Part shown: in pieces, positions 1 to 8,051 of the stretch
Layout: every line of letters starts with the position of its first letter
Position numbering within the stretch: position 1 is the first letter of the stretch
Assembly: GCA_900759045.1 (NCBI GenBank)
Contig: CAAETU010000048.1
Location: 20,399-84,398 of the forward strand
Direction: 5' to 3'
Length of the DNA stretch: 64,000 nt
DNA from: an uncultured Collinsella sp.
Lineage (GTDB): Bacteria > Actinomycetota > Coriobacteriia > Coriobacteriales > Coriobacteriaceae
The notes under the pieces: model-generated
What the model was told of the DNA's origin: nothing
What the model saw: only the letters and a program-made list of their open reading frames with translations
Database searches by the model: none
Position numbers and translations under genes: made by a program

Positions 1-546
1 CAGGTCGTCGCCAACTAGGGGATGACGCTCGCTTGCCAGGTGCACGCGAATCTGATGCTTGCGGCCGGTGAGCAACTCGACATCGATATACGAGCGCGCG
101 GGCAGGCCACGACGGCTCTTAAGGCGCTTGAGCACCTTCACGCGAGTTTGAGACGGCTTGCCGCTGGCGCCGACGCGCATCTTTCGGCTGTCGTGACGGT
201 CGCGGGCGATGGGCTTGTCGATGAGCTTCTCGTTCCAGTCGATCTTGCCCTCGGCCAGCGCCAGATAGTGCTTTTCGAAGGCGTGGTCGATCACCATCTG
301 GTCAAAGGCGGGCTGCGTCTGTTTGTCGAGCGAAAACAACACCACGCCGGTGGTGTTGCGGTCCAGGCGGTTGAGCGGCTGCATGTCGGTCGCGGCAAAG
401 CCGTCACCCATCGCCAGCAGCAGGTCGCTGGCGTAGTCGGTGAGCGTGCGCTCGCCGGTGCCGTCGCCGTGGACGATCATGCCGGCGGGCTTGTCGATGG
501 CCATGAGCCAGGCGTCGCAGTAAAGGACTTGAGGTTCTTCGTTCAC
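1..546 (-). CDS. RluA-family pseudouridine synthase, 3' end cut by window edge
   Basis: Reading the minus strand from a GTG at 546-544 gives 182 codons that run off the window. The protein carries the RluA-type catalytic block LNRLDRNTTG (the Asp is the nucleophile in this family) at about residues 57-66, and the later family motif TGRKHQIRVHLA. Such enzymes isomerise uridine to pseudouridine in 23S rRNA or tRNA; the exact target cannot be read from sequence. An AAAGG ribosome site lies about 8 nt before the GTG, which decides the start. No S4 domain precedes the catalytic domain, so this is a compact single-domain form. The strand runs the same way as the U32 gene 15 nt upstream. The C-terminus is missing. 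Confidence 0.85.
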   Translation of the reverse strand, partial: MNEEPQVLYCDAWLMAIDKPAGMIVHGDGTGERTLTDYASDLLLAMGDGFAATDMQPLNRLDRNTTGVVLFSLDKQTQPAFDQMVIDHAFEKHYLALAEGKIDWNEKLIDKPIARDRHDSRKMRVGASGKPSQTRVKVLKRLKSRRGLPARSYIDVELLTGRKHQIRVHLASERHPLVGDDL

Positions 547-561
547 GTGTAAGCCTTTCGG

Positions 562-3057
562 TTAGCTAATTCCCACAAACATGCAGCCCGAGGTGGCGCC
601 GCGCAGGCGGGCGGCGGGCTTGCGGCCGGCCTGTGCTGCTTCGACGGCACGACGGACGCGGGCGACGGCACGGCCCACCTCATCTGTCTCGAGCAGCGTT
701 CCGTCTACCATGAGACGACGCACGCCGGCATCGAGCAGCTGAGGAACCTGCGGCGTGAGGTCGATGGGGTAGGCGTCGTACAGGCGAGAGCGGCCATGGA
801 TGTCGGTGCGTACGGGCATGACCTTGCCGTCGATATTCTTGAGCGACAGCTTGCGGGCGCGCAGGCGGCAGTTAGCGCAATCGTGGATGCAGCCATTGGC
901 CACCTGCAGGATGCAGTGCTCACTCGTCATAACGCGCGGGCGGCCGAACACAGTGATGCCCAGGGCTGCGGGCGCGGCGGTGCCAAGCGAGACGATCTCG
1001 TCGAGCGTGATCTCGGGCGAGAGCCAAAACGCACCGGCTCCGCGCTCGGCAAGTGCCTCCATGCAGGGCGTGTTATGCACCGGCAGGCAAGAGCGAATTT
1101 CGGCCGTGGCGCCGGCATGCGCGGCTACGGCGAGCTCGGAGATATTGCCGACGGCGACGGTGGCCCCAGCATTGATCCAGGGATCGACGCGCTCGTGGTC
1201 GACGGCGCGGCAGACCTCGTCGAGTACGGGTATGATGCCCTGCTCAAATGCATCGGCAGGGGAGAGTCCGACAGCCTCGAGCGCATCGGTGGTCATGTAG
1301 ATGCGCGTGGCGCCCTCGGCACGAGCTGCCTCGGCGGCTTCGAGCGTGGTGACGGTGGCGCAGATCTGCGGCTCGTCGCGGTAATGCTCGGGCGCGGGGC
1401 GGGAATCACTGGTTACAATCGCCGGCAACTCGAGCGTTTTCGCACGCTCCTCGTACGGTGCCAGAATGGCCTCTTCGAGCGCTTTACAGGCGGCGGCGCG
1501 CACCTTGTGCACTGCGGAGAAGCCCATACCGCAGCCGGCGTCGAGCGAAACGTCAAAGCTCGCAGCCTCAAAGGGCGAGGAGCCCATGCGACCGACGTGC
1601 TCCACCAGATCGGACGCCTCGACCGCACGGGTCTTGGCGGCCTCGACGGTAAAGCCCGTGGCCGTTGCCGTAAGCGAAGGGTCGTCGCAGCAGGTGAGCG
1701 TAACGGTAAACGGCTCGCCCAGACGCGCCACGATAGACACATCTACGGCTCGGCGGCGCAGCACATCGCGCTTGAGCGCGGCACCGGCGGCGTCGATGGC
1801 ACGCTGACTGCGAATCACGCGCACACGGCAACCCTCGGGCATGCTACGGGGCACGCGACATTCGATGATGTCGCCGGCTGCGGCATTATTGGCGGCAATG
1901 GTGGTCAGGAATTGGTCGAACTCATCGTCGTGGCGAAGCTCCAGCAGGTCGCCCTTGCCCATGGGCTCAAACAGCTCAATGCGGACGATGGCGGCACGGC
2001 GACGGCGGTCGTCGGGCTTGAGGCCGCGCACATCGCGGTTGGCCGGGCGGCTGCCCAGCACCGTGCCCACGATCTGGCCGCGGTTGTTGGAACGCTCGTA
2101 GCTCATCATCTCGTCGCCCGAGGTGCCGTCCTGATAGGCGTGCGTAAAGTCGCGGTTGAAGCAGCGCTTGAGCTGGCGCTGGCGGGCGGCTTTCTCGTCC
2201 TTGGCAACGGCGACCCCTGCCAGCATGTCATCAATTTCGTGACGATACACATCAACGATGGAGTACACGTAATCGGGCGCTTTCATGCGGCCCTCGAGCT
2301 TGAGCGACGCGGCGCCGGCGTCATGCAGACGGCGAACGAGCTGTGAGGTGTTGGTGTCACGCGGGCATAGAGCGCGCTCGCGACCGGCAGGGGAGAGCGT
2401 GCGGCCGTTCTCGTCGATCAGCTCGTAAGGCAGGCGACAGGGCTGGGCGCACATGCCGCGGTTGGCCGAGCGGCCCGCCATGGCAAAGCTCGACAGCAGG
2501 CACAGACCCGAGTAGCAAAAGCAGATGGCGCCGTGGCTAAAGACCTCAAGGTCCACATCGGGCGCGGCATCGTGAATGGCGGCAATTTCGTCGATGGAAA
2601 GCTCGCGCGAGAGGGTCACGCGGTCGGCGCCCTGCTCGCGGCACCAAAGGGTTCCGCGGTCGTCATGGATGTTCGCCTGGGTCGAGATATGTGTCTCGAT
2701 GCCGGGCATCGTGCGCTTGACCTCAAAGAACAGACCCCAGTCCTGGATGATGAAGGCGTCGGCGCCCAGCGTGGAGCAGCGATGGATGAGTTGCAGCGCA
2801 TCGCCCATCTCGGACTGCTTGATGACGATGTTGACCGTGACGTAGACGCGCGACCCGGCCAGGTGTGCAGCACGGCAGGCCTGCTCAAAGGCCTTATCGG
2901 TAAAGTTGGTGGCCTTGCGGCGGGCGTTGAAGCTGCCCATGCCGCAGTAGATGGCGTCTGCTCCGGCGGCGAGTGCGGCGGCAAAGGGCTCGGGCCCTCC
3001 GGCGGGCGCCAAGAGCTCGGGTCTGCGGTTGGTGGTTCGACTGGCGGTTGCGGTCAT
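562..3057 (-). CDS. U32-family protein (collagenase-like; RlhA/TrhP-type RNA hydroxylation candidate), 831 aa
   Basis: The N-terminus starts with the typical ELLAPAGGPEP segment of U32 proteins. The family signature follows (EVFSHGAICFCYSGLC), then a Cys pair in MCAQPCRLPYEL; together these give the cysteines that hold an iron-sulfur cluster in the family. A long middle part matches the size of the DUF3656-type insertion. The C-terminal part has a second U32-like half with its own Cys group (CIHDCANCRLRARKL). U32 members with this layout include RlhA and TrhP, which hydroxylate 23S rRNA or tRNA; older annotation as protease is probably wrong for most. The ATG at 3057 is preceded by AAAGGCAGG. 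A paralogue of similar architecture lies at 57393-59351. Confidence 0.85.
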   Translation of the reverse strand: MTATASRTTNRRPELLAPAGGPEPFAAALAAGADAIYCGMGSFNARRKATNFTDKAFEQACRAAHLAGSRVYVTVNIVIKQSEMGDALQLIHRCSTLGADAFIIQDWGLFFEVKRTMPGIETHISTQANIHDDRGTLWCREQGADRVTLSRELSIDEIAAIHDAAPDVDLEVFSHGAICFCYSGLCLLSSFAMAGRSANRGMCAQPCRLPYELIDENGRTLSPAGRERALCPRDTNTSQLVRRLHDAGAASLKLEGRMKAPDYVYSIVDVYRHEIDDMLAGVAVAKDEKAARQRQLKRCFNRDFTHAYQDGTSGDEMMSYERSNNRGQIVGTVLGSRPANRDVRGLKPDDRRRRAAIVRIELFEPMGKGDLLELRHDDEFDQFLTTIAANNAAAGDIIECRVPRSMPEGCRVRVIRSQRAIDAAGAALKRDVLRRRAVDVSIVARLGEPFTVTLTCCDDPSLTATATGFTVEAAKTRAVEASDLVEHVGRMGSSPFEAASFDVSLDAGCGMGFSAVHKVRAAACKALEEAILAPYEERAKTLELPAIVTSDSRPAPEHYRDEPQICATVTTLEAAEAARAEGATRIYMTTDALEAVGLSPADAFEQGIIPVLDEVCRAVDHERVDPWINAGATVAVGNISELAVAAHAGATAEIRSCLPVHNTPCMEALAERGAGAFWLSPEITLDEIVSLGTAAPAALGITVFGRPRVMTSEHCILQVANGCIHDCANCRLRARKLSLKNIDGKVMPVRTDIHGRSRLYDAYPIDLTPQVPQLLDAGVRRLMVDGTLLETDEVGRAVARVRRAVEAAQAGRKPAARLRGATSGCMFVGIS

Positions 3058-3163
3058 ATCCTGCCTTTCAAAATGCTCAGATACTCAAAAGTATAGTGGT
3101 GCTGTTGCGGTGGACGAGCCCTGTGGCCCAAGCAGGATAAAGTCTTCAGCAGCCCTTGCAGCA

Positions 3164-3235
3164 AAAATGATCCGTTTCCCTCCGTCCCCTATGAATCACC
3201 TGATCCGATGGGAACGGAGGGAAACAGATCATTTT
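3164..3235. repeat. Long palindrome, family 1 (full copy)
   Basis: Two 25-nt arms (3164-3188 and 3211-3235) are inverted copies with only two differences, both G-T type. They carry the core TTTCCCTCCGT on one side and ACGGAGGGAAA on the other. The centre is about 22 nt. There is no open reading frame of merit across it. It sits in the 378-nt gap between the divergent U32 gene and ridA. A single half copy recurs at 3896-3923. Confidence 0.85.
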
Positions 3236-3317
3236 GAGCTTCACCGTCCGTTCGTGCCGTTCAGCGGCCGACAGGCGCCGTTGGGCGATAAAATATTCTC
3301 GCAGGGTGATAATGATC

Positions 3318-3346
3318 TTGCATCACGCGGAAACCTTGGGTACTAT
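3318..3346 (+). promoter_or_regulatory. Sigma-70-type promoter for ridA
   Basis: TTGCAT at 3318-3323 and TACTAT at 3341-3346 are separated by 17 nt, and ridA starts 90 nt downstream. Confidence 0.6.
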
Positions 3347-3435
3347 CCCAAATCAAGCGCGGTGTTCAGACCGAATTGTGCCTCCCGGTGTGAACGCCGC
3401 GCTCACGCTCTCTATCTGATCGTAAGGAGAAAAAC

Positions 3436-3813
3436 ATGAGCAAGACTGTCGTGTCTTCCGATAACGCACCTGCAGCCATCGGCCCGTATTCCCCCGGCAT
3501 CCAGACCGGCAACATGGTGTTCCTGTCCGGCCAGCTGGGCATCGACCCCGCAACCGGCAAGATGCCCGAGGGCGTCGAGGCCCAGGCTAAGCAGTCCCTT
3601 GCTAACGTCGAGGCTCTGCTGATCGCTGCCGGCGCCACCTTTGCCGATGTCGTTAAGACCACGGTCTACCTGGCCGACATTGCCGACTTCGCTGCCGTGA
3701 ACGAGATCTACGCCTCCAAGTTCGAGGCTCCGTTCCCCGCGCGCAGTGCTTTCCAGGTTGCCGCTCTTCCGGCTGGCGGTCTGGTCGAGATTGAGGTCGT
3801 CGCCGCTCTCTAA
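3436..3813 (+). CDS. ridA: RidA: enamine/imine deaminase
   Basis: This 125-aa protein is full length for RidA (YjgF/YER057c/UK114) and has the conserved GPYSPGI, FLSGQLGIDP and PARSAFQVAALP segments. Arg103 matches the arginine that binds the carboxylate of 2-aminoacrylate-type substrates. RidA is a cytosolic trimer that hydrolyses reactive imines released by PLP enzymes. AAGGAG lies 6 nt before the ATG. It is transcribed alone, from its own promoter to a strong terminator. It is the gene next to the purine cluster, whose PLP lyase YgeX (32111-33325) makes 2-aminoacrylate, so a protective role there is possible but inferred. Confidence 0.95.
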   Translation: MSKTVVSSDNAPAAIGPYSPGIQTGNMVFLSGQLGIDPATGKMPEGVEAQAKQSLANVEALLIAAGATFADVVKTTVYLADIADFAAVNEIYASKFEAPFPARSAFQVAALPAGGLVEIEVVAAL

Positions 3814-3843
3814 GGTGTTGGCAACAACTAAACATGACATGCA

Positions 3844-3881
3844 AAAAGACCCTGCAGTGCGTGTGAACTGCAGGGTCTTTT
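3844..3881 (+). terminator. Intrinsic terminator after ridA
   Basis: A 15-bp stem (AAAAGACCCTGCAGT and its complement) with an 8-nt loop ends in TTTT. The A-tract on the other side makes it potentially bidirectional. Confidence 0.9.
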
Positions 3882-3895
3882 GTCAAGCGATGCGA

Positions 3896-3923
3896 CAAAA
3901 ATGATCCGTTTTCCTCCGTCCCC
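3896..3923. repeat. Half copy of palindrome family 1
   Basis: The segment repeats one arm of the 3164-3235 palindrome with one substitution (GTTTTCCTCCGT in place of GTTTCCCTCCGT) and has no partner arm nearby. It lies between the ridA terminator and the 3' end of the convergent regulator gene. Confidence 0.75.
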
Positions 3924-3937
3924 AAGGAGTCAGCGGG

Positions 3938-4594
3938 TTAGCCTTCCTTGCGGACTTTTTGCAGGTAGCGGTAGACGCTGGGCTCCGAGATGCCCAGCGC
4001 GGTGGCGGCGCAGGCTACGGCGCCCTTGAGCATGAACACTCCGTTGCCGTTGAGGTGGCGAATGACGTCCACGCGGTCGCTCTGACCAAGCGACGCTACA
4101 TCCAGCCCGCGCGCGCTCAGCAACTCGGCAATGCTGCGGTCGATGAGCTCCTGTGTGGACTCCGAAAGGCTTTCGACCTCGATAGGGGCGGGCTCCGTGC
4201 GCGTCGGCGCCGCGTCGAAGCACGCCATGAGCTGCTGTGCCATGGCGTTGATGGAGCGCACGGTCGAGAGGTCGGTGTTGACGCAGAGCATGCCGACGAT
4301 CTCGTCATTCTCGCGGATAAAGTACGTCGCTGACTCCAATGTCTTGCCACCGGCACCGCGGCCCTCGTAGCCTGTAATAAACGGCAGGTCGCGATACTTG
4401 GCGTCGTGCATGATCTTGAGTGCCAGATCGGTAGCGGGACCGCCGACCTTGCGACCGCTCACGATACCGTTGCGGATATCGACGATGGCGTGGTCGGGAT
4501 CCGAGAAATCGTGCAGCACGATTTCGCTGTTTTTGCCGAGTATCTGCTCCAGGAAATCGACCATCGGCAAAAAGCGACGTACGGTCTCGTTCAC
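3938..4594 (-). CDS. YheO/DauR-type PAS-HTH transcriptional regulator (copy 1)
   Basis: A 218-aa protein with an N-terminal YheO-like PAS domain (about 1-110; EIVLHDFSDPDHAIVDIRNG is the usual start) and a C-terminal helix-turn-helix (about 155-215; GISEPSVYRYLQKVRK). This family senses small ligands; DauR controls D-arginine use. I chose the GTG at 4594-4592 because AAAGGAG sits 7 nt before it; the reading frame stays open for 50 more codons upstream but no ribosome site is there. It is divergent from the NCS2 permease, the usual geometry for a local regulator. A paralogue of 217 aa sits at 31180-31833, divergent from ygeX, so each half of the cluster carries one. Its ligand is likely a purine or a breakdown product, by inference only. 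Confidence 0.85.
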   Translation of the reverse strand: MNETVRRFLPMVDFLEQILGKNSEIVLHDFSDPDHAIVDIRNGIVSGRKVGGPATDLALKIMHDAKYRDLPFITGYEGRGAGGKTLESATYFIRENDEIVGMLCVNTDLSTVRSINAMAQQLMACFDAAPTRTEPAPIEVESLSESTQELIDRSIAELLSARGLDVASLGQSDRVDVIRHLNGNGVFMLKGAVACAATALGISEPSVYRYLQKVRKEG

Positions 4595-4839
4595 GGGCAA
4601 CTCCTTTGGGTGAAATCCAATGCCCTGAGGGCGTTCATAACAATTTTTTATCATGGTAACACGCTGCTCATCATCTCGTATATCCGCAGGTACATTGCGT
4701 AATACAGACGAGCGGTAGGAATTCGGCGGTAAACGGTCGACCAAAAGAAAAGTTAGATGTTATTTTGACCAGACACTTTCTTGACCTGCGGAAATGCATT
4801 ATCTCAGCTGAAGAATAGTCTGATAACAAAAAATTATTA

Positions 4840-4868
4840 TTGAGAATGAGAATCATCTTTAATACGAT
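4840..4868 (+). promoter_or_regulatory. Promoter of the purine permease, overlapped by a Fur-like sequence
   Basis: TTGAGA (4840-4845), a 17-nt spacer and TACGAT (4863-4868) form a good sigma-70-type promoter. The 15-mer TGAGAATGAGAATCA at 4841-4855 differs from the Fur 7-1-7 core TGATAATNATTATCA at three places and covers the -35 box. The surrounding stretch is strikingly AT-rich compared with the flanking genes. Confidence 0.5.
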
Positions 4869-4955
4869 ATGCAACGAAGGCACAACCTCAACCCCGCACT
4901 GCGTCACAATAGAGCGTTAGATGCGAAAACAACTACTTCGAGGATTGGTGGTCAA

Positions 4956-6350
4956 ATGACCCAGGAGACGGTTACGAACGGCACTGAAGCCCTGTTCACT
5001 CGCGAAGGCATGCCGCCCGTTAAGGAAATGATCCCGTGTGCCCTTCAGCACGTACTGGCATCGTTTGCCGGCATTATTACCCCGGCGGTCATCATGGCCG
5101 GCGTCTACGGCTTTAATAGCCAGCAGAGCACCGACATCATTCAGGTTGCGCTCATTCTTTCGGCAATCGACACGGCCCTTCAGGCCTTCGCTCCCTTCCG
5201 TCGCATCGGCGGCGGCCTGCCCATCGTCATGGGCGTTTCGTTCGCGTTCCTGCCGGCCCTGCAGGCCATGGGCGCCTCGGGCTTTAGCTTTGGCGCGCTG
5301 TTGGGCGGCGAGATCGTCGGCGGCGCCGTTGCGGTCCTCTTTGGTCTGGCCTACAGCAAGATCAAGTGGCTGTTCCCGCCCGTCGTGACCGGTACGGTCA
5401 TCTTCTCCATTGGCGTCTCTCTCTATCCCACGGCCGTCAAGTACATGGCCGGTGGCATGGGCACGCCGCTGTGGGGCACCCCGCAGGCCTGGTGCGTCGC
5501 TCTTATCACCTTCGCCGTGGTCTTTGCGCTCGCCAACTTTGGCAAGGGCACGCTCAAGCTGGGCTCCGTGTTCTTTGGCATGATCGTTGGCATGATCGTC
5601 TCCATCCCCTTTGGCATGATCGACTTCTCCAGCGTCGCCACCGCTCAGGTCTTCGCTCTTCCCAAGCTCATGCCCTACGCGCTCGAGTTTGATCCCGAGG
5701 TCTGCATTACCCTCGCTGTCGTGTTCCCCATGGTTGCCATCCAGGTTATCGGCGACGTCTCCGCTGCCTGCCTTGGTTCCATCGACCGTATGCCCACCGA
5801 GCGCGAGCTCTCCGGCGCTATCGTGTCTCAGGGCCTCACCTCTATGGTCGGCGGCCTGCTGGGCGGTCTTCCCACCAGCGCCCTTGGCCAGAACGTGGGC
5901 ATCATCTGCTCCAACAAGGTCGTCAACAAGTGGGTCTTTGTGATCATCGCGGCCGTCTTTGCCATCGCCGGTCTGTTCCCGCAGCTCTCTGCCATCCTTT
6001 CCGCTATCCCGCAGCCCGTCATCGGCGGCGCGACCGTCGGCGTCTTTGGCACCATCACCATGAACGGCGTGCGCATGTTCACCCGCGAGGGCCTCACGCA
6101 GCGCACCACCACCATCGTCGGTACCTCCGTCGTCTTTGGCCTGGGTATCTGGATGGCCAGCGGTTGCCTTGCCGGCGAGGGTATGCCTACCTGGGTGTCC
6201 ACCGTCATCGGCTCCAACGCCGTGACCCCCACCGCCATCATGGCCATCGTGCTCAACCTGATCCTTCCGCAGACGCCGGTCGTGGCTCAGCACATCGATG
6301 CTGCCAAGGATGCCGCTGTGAATCTGGTCCTGCCCGAGAGCAAGAAGTAA
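4956..6350 (+). CDS. NCS2-family purine permease (urate/xanthine type)
   Basis: 464 aa with 12-14 predicted membrane spans, the usual size for nucleobase-ascorbate (NCS2/NAT) carriers such as XanQ and UacT. The NAT signature region is visible as ALGQNVGIICSNK, and HVLASFAGIITPAVI is the conserved first span. NCS2 proteins are proton symporters for uracil, xanthine or urate. Context favours a purine: a local regulator lies upstream and SsnA, YgfK and XdhD downstream. I start at the ATG at 4956 (MTQETV), which lies in a purine-rich context; an upstream in-frame ATG at 4869 would add 29 non-hydrophobic residues with no ribosome site. Whether it carries urate, xanthine or both cannot be told from sequence. 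Confidence 0.85.
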   Translation: MTQETVTNGTEALFTREGMPPVKEMIPCALQHVLASFAGIITPAVIMAGVYGFNSQQSTDIIQVALILSAIDTALQAFAPFRRIGGGLPIVMGVSFAFLPALQAMGASGFSFGALLGGEIVGGAVAVLFGLAYSKIKWLFPPVVTGTVIFSIGVSLYPTAVKYMAGGMGTPLWGTPQAWCVALITFAVVFALANFGKGTLKLGSVFFGMIVGMIVSIPFGMIDFSSVATAQVFALPKLMPYALEFDPEVCITLAVVFPMVAIQVIGDVSAACLGSIDRMPTERELSGAIVSQGLTSMVGGLLGGLPTSALGQNVGIICSNKVVNKWVFVIIAAVFAIAGLFPQLSAILSAIPQPVIGGATVGVFGTITMNGVRMFTREGLTQRTTTIVGTSVVFGLGIWMASGCLAGEGMPTWVSTVIGSNAVTPTAIMAIVLNLILPQTPVVAQHIDAAKDAAVNLVLPESKK

Positions 6351-6546
6351 CCAATTCGGTGCTATTCGCCGGCGGACGCATCGCCTCGTCCGCCGGCGCC
6401 ATGCGGCGCCAAGCCGCACTTCAAAGGGCTTGTCCCTTTGGTGAAGCGTTGACGGGAGAGGGCCCGTTTCCGGTGTAGGCCGGCGCTTCGCACTTCCGCC
6501 ATGTCAGAGGTGTCAAACCCCGCCTCTGATGTTGAAGGGAGCATTT
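6351..6546 (+). other. Structured leader between permease and ssnA
   Basis: These 196 nt hold no gene but several strong hairpins. There is a 12-bp perfect stem at 6367-6398 (CGCCGGCGGACG and complement). Another stem at 6419-6446 is built on CAAAGGG/CCCTTTG. A third at 6504-6529 (TCAGAGG/CCTCTGA) ends just before the ssnA ribosome site. None has a T-tract, so these are not classical terminators. Confidence 0.55.
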
Positions 6547-7902
6547 ATGCTTCTGGTCGCTAACGGTTCCGTCTTTACCCGCAACGCTCAGACCCCGTTT
6601 ATTCCAAACGGTGCGGTCGCCATTGACGGAGATACGATCGTCGAAGTGGGCCCCGAGCGCGAGCTCAAGGCCAAGTACCCGGATGCCGAGTACGTCGATG
6701 CCCAGGGCAACCTCATCATGCCCGGACTCATCAACTGCCACACCCACATCTACTCGGGTCTGGCCCGCGGCCTTGCCATTAAGGGCTGCAACCCCACCAA
6801 CTTCTTGGAGAATCTCGAGCAGCAGTGGTGGAAGATCGACGACAACCTGACGCTCGACGGCACCAAGGCCAGCGCCTATGCTACGATTTTGGACTCCATC
6901 CGTGATGGCGTCACCACGATCTTCGATCACCATGCGAGCTTCTGCGAGATTTCGGGAAGCCTCTTTACCATTAAGGATGCAGCTCAGGAGCTGGGCATGC
7001 GTTCGTGCCTGTGCTACGAGGTCTCCGATCGCCGCGGCCAGGAAAAGTGCGACCAGGCCATTGCCGAGAACGCCGAATTTGCCCAGTGGGCCGCCAAGGA
7101 GCGTCGCGATAACGACAACCACATGATCGCCGCCATGTTTGGCGGACATGCTACCTTTACGCTTTCGGACGAGACCATGGATAAGATGGCCGAGGCCAAC
7201 AACGGCCTGACCGGCTTCCACATCCATGTGTGCGAGGGCATGAACGACGTGTGGGACTCCCGCCTCAACCGCGGTGGCATCAGCCCCGTCGAGCGCCTGC
7301 TGCAGCACAACCTGCTGGGTCCCGACACCATGCTGGGCCACTGCATCCACGTGACGCCTGCCGAGATGGATATCGTCAAGGAGTCCGGCACTTGGCTGGT
7401 CAACAACCCCGAATCCAATATGGGCAACGCCGTGGGCTGCGCCCCCGTGCTCGAGTTCTTCCGCCGCGGCATCCCCGTGTGCATGGGCACCGACGCCTAC
7501 ACCCACGATATGCTCGAGAGCCTTAAGGTCTTCCTGATTATTCAGCGCCACAACGCCGCCATGCCCAACGTGGGCTGGTGCGAGGCCATGACGATGCTGT
7601 TCGAGAACAACGCCAAGATGGCGAGCAAGTACTTCGATCGCAAGCTCGGTGTGCTCGAGGCCGGCGCTGCCGCCGACGTTATCGTTATGGACTACAAGCC
7701 CTTTACGCCGCTGAGCGAGGAGAATATCGACGGCCACATGCTCTTTGGCATGATGGGCAAAAACTGCCGCACCACCATCATCAACGGCCGCGTCCTGTAC
7801 AAGGATCGCGAGTTCGTTGGCATTGATGAGGACAAGATCAACGCGTGGACCATGGCCGAGTCCAAGAAGCTCTGGAGCACGCTCAACGATCGCACCTACT
7901 AA
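6547..7902 (+). CDS. ssnA: SsnA-type amidohydrolase (putative aminohydrolase of purine breakdown)
   Basis: 451 aa, metal-dependent amidohydrolase fold. Visible ligands are His65 and His67 (NCHTHIYSG), the later HIHVCEG and HCIHV histidines, and the GTDAYTHDM aspartate. The start at 6547 follows GAAGGGAG. SsnA is a conserved member of the ygeW-ygfK-xdhD cluster; its closest characterised relatives deaminate guanine, chlorohydrolase substrates or related rings. In this cluster it is thought to hydrolyse a ring-opened or deaminated purine product, but its exact reaction is not settled. It lies between the permease and ygfK on the same strand. Confidence 0.88.
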   Translation: MLLVANGSVFTRNAQTPFIPNGAVAIDGDTIVEVGPERELKAKYPDAEYVDAQGNLIMPGLINCHTHIYSGLARGLAIKGCNPTNFLENLEQQWWKIDDNLTLDGTKASAYATILDSIRDGVTTIFDHHASFCEISGSLFTIKDAAQELGMRSCLCYEVSDRRGQEKCDQAIAENAEFAQWAAKERRDNDNHMIAAMFGGHATFTLSDETMDKMAEANNGLTGFHIHVCEGMNDVWDSRLNRGGISPVERLLQHNLLGPDTMLGHCIHVTPAEMDIVKESGTWLVNNPESNMGNAVGCAPVLEFFRRGIPVCMGTDAYTHDMLESLKVFLIIQRHNAAMPNVGWCEAMTMLFENNAKMASKYFDRKLGVLEAGAAADVIVMDYKPFTPLSEENIDGHMLFGMMGKNCRTTIINGRVLYKDREFVGIDEDKINAWTMAESKKLWSTLNDRTY

Positions 7903-7916
7903 TTCACAAGTAGATT

Positions 7917-7952
7917 CGCGCGCGTCGGATGTTTCGCCACATCCGGCGCGCG
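7917..7952 (+). other. GC-rich intercistronic hairpin between ssnA and ygfK
   Basis: A near-perfect 15-bp stem (arms 7917-7932 and 7939-7952, core TCGGATGT/ACATCCG) with a 6-nt loop and no T-run. It is followed by about 90 nt of further GC-rich, self-complementary sequence before the ygfK ribosome site. It could be a processing or stability element. Confidence 0.55.
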
Positions 7953-8051
7953 CATAGGCGGCCTCCGCGGGGTCGCCGGCGCTGTGCTAGCGCTACACCG
8001 TATTTGCGCCCGCCGCGCGGTCTCGCCGGGCGTTACAGAGAGGAACTCATT

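Noticed and set aside
4869..4955. Purine riboswitch before the permease
   Set aside because: The leader after the predicted start is under 90 nt and shows no three-stem junction with the conserved loop bases.
4917..7737. Long minus-strand frames opposite the permease and ssnA
   Set aside because: Third-position GC bias opens these frames; the plus-strand proteins have clear family motifs.
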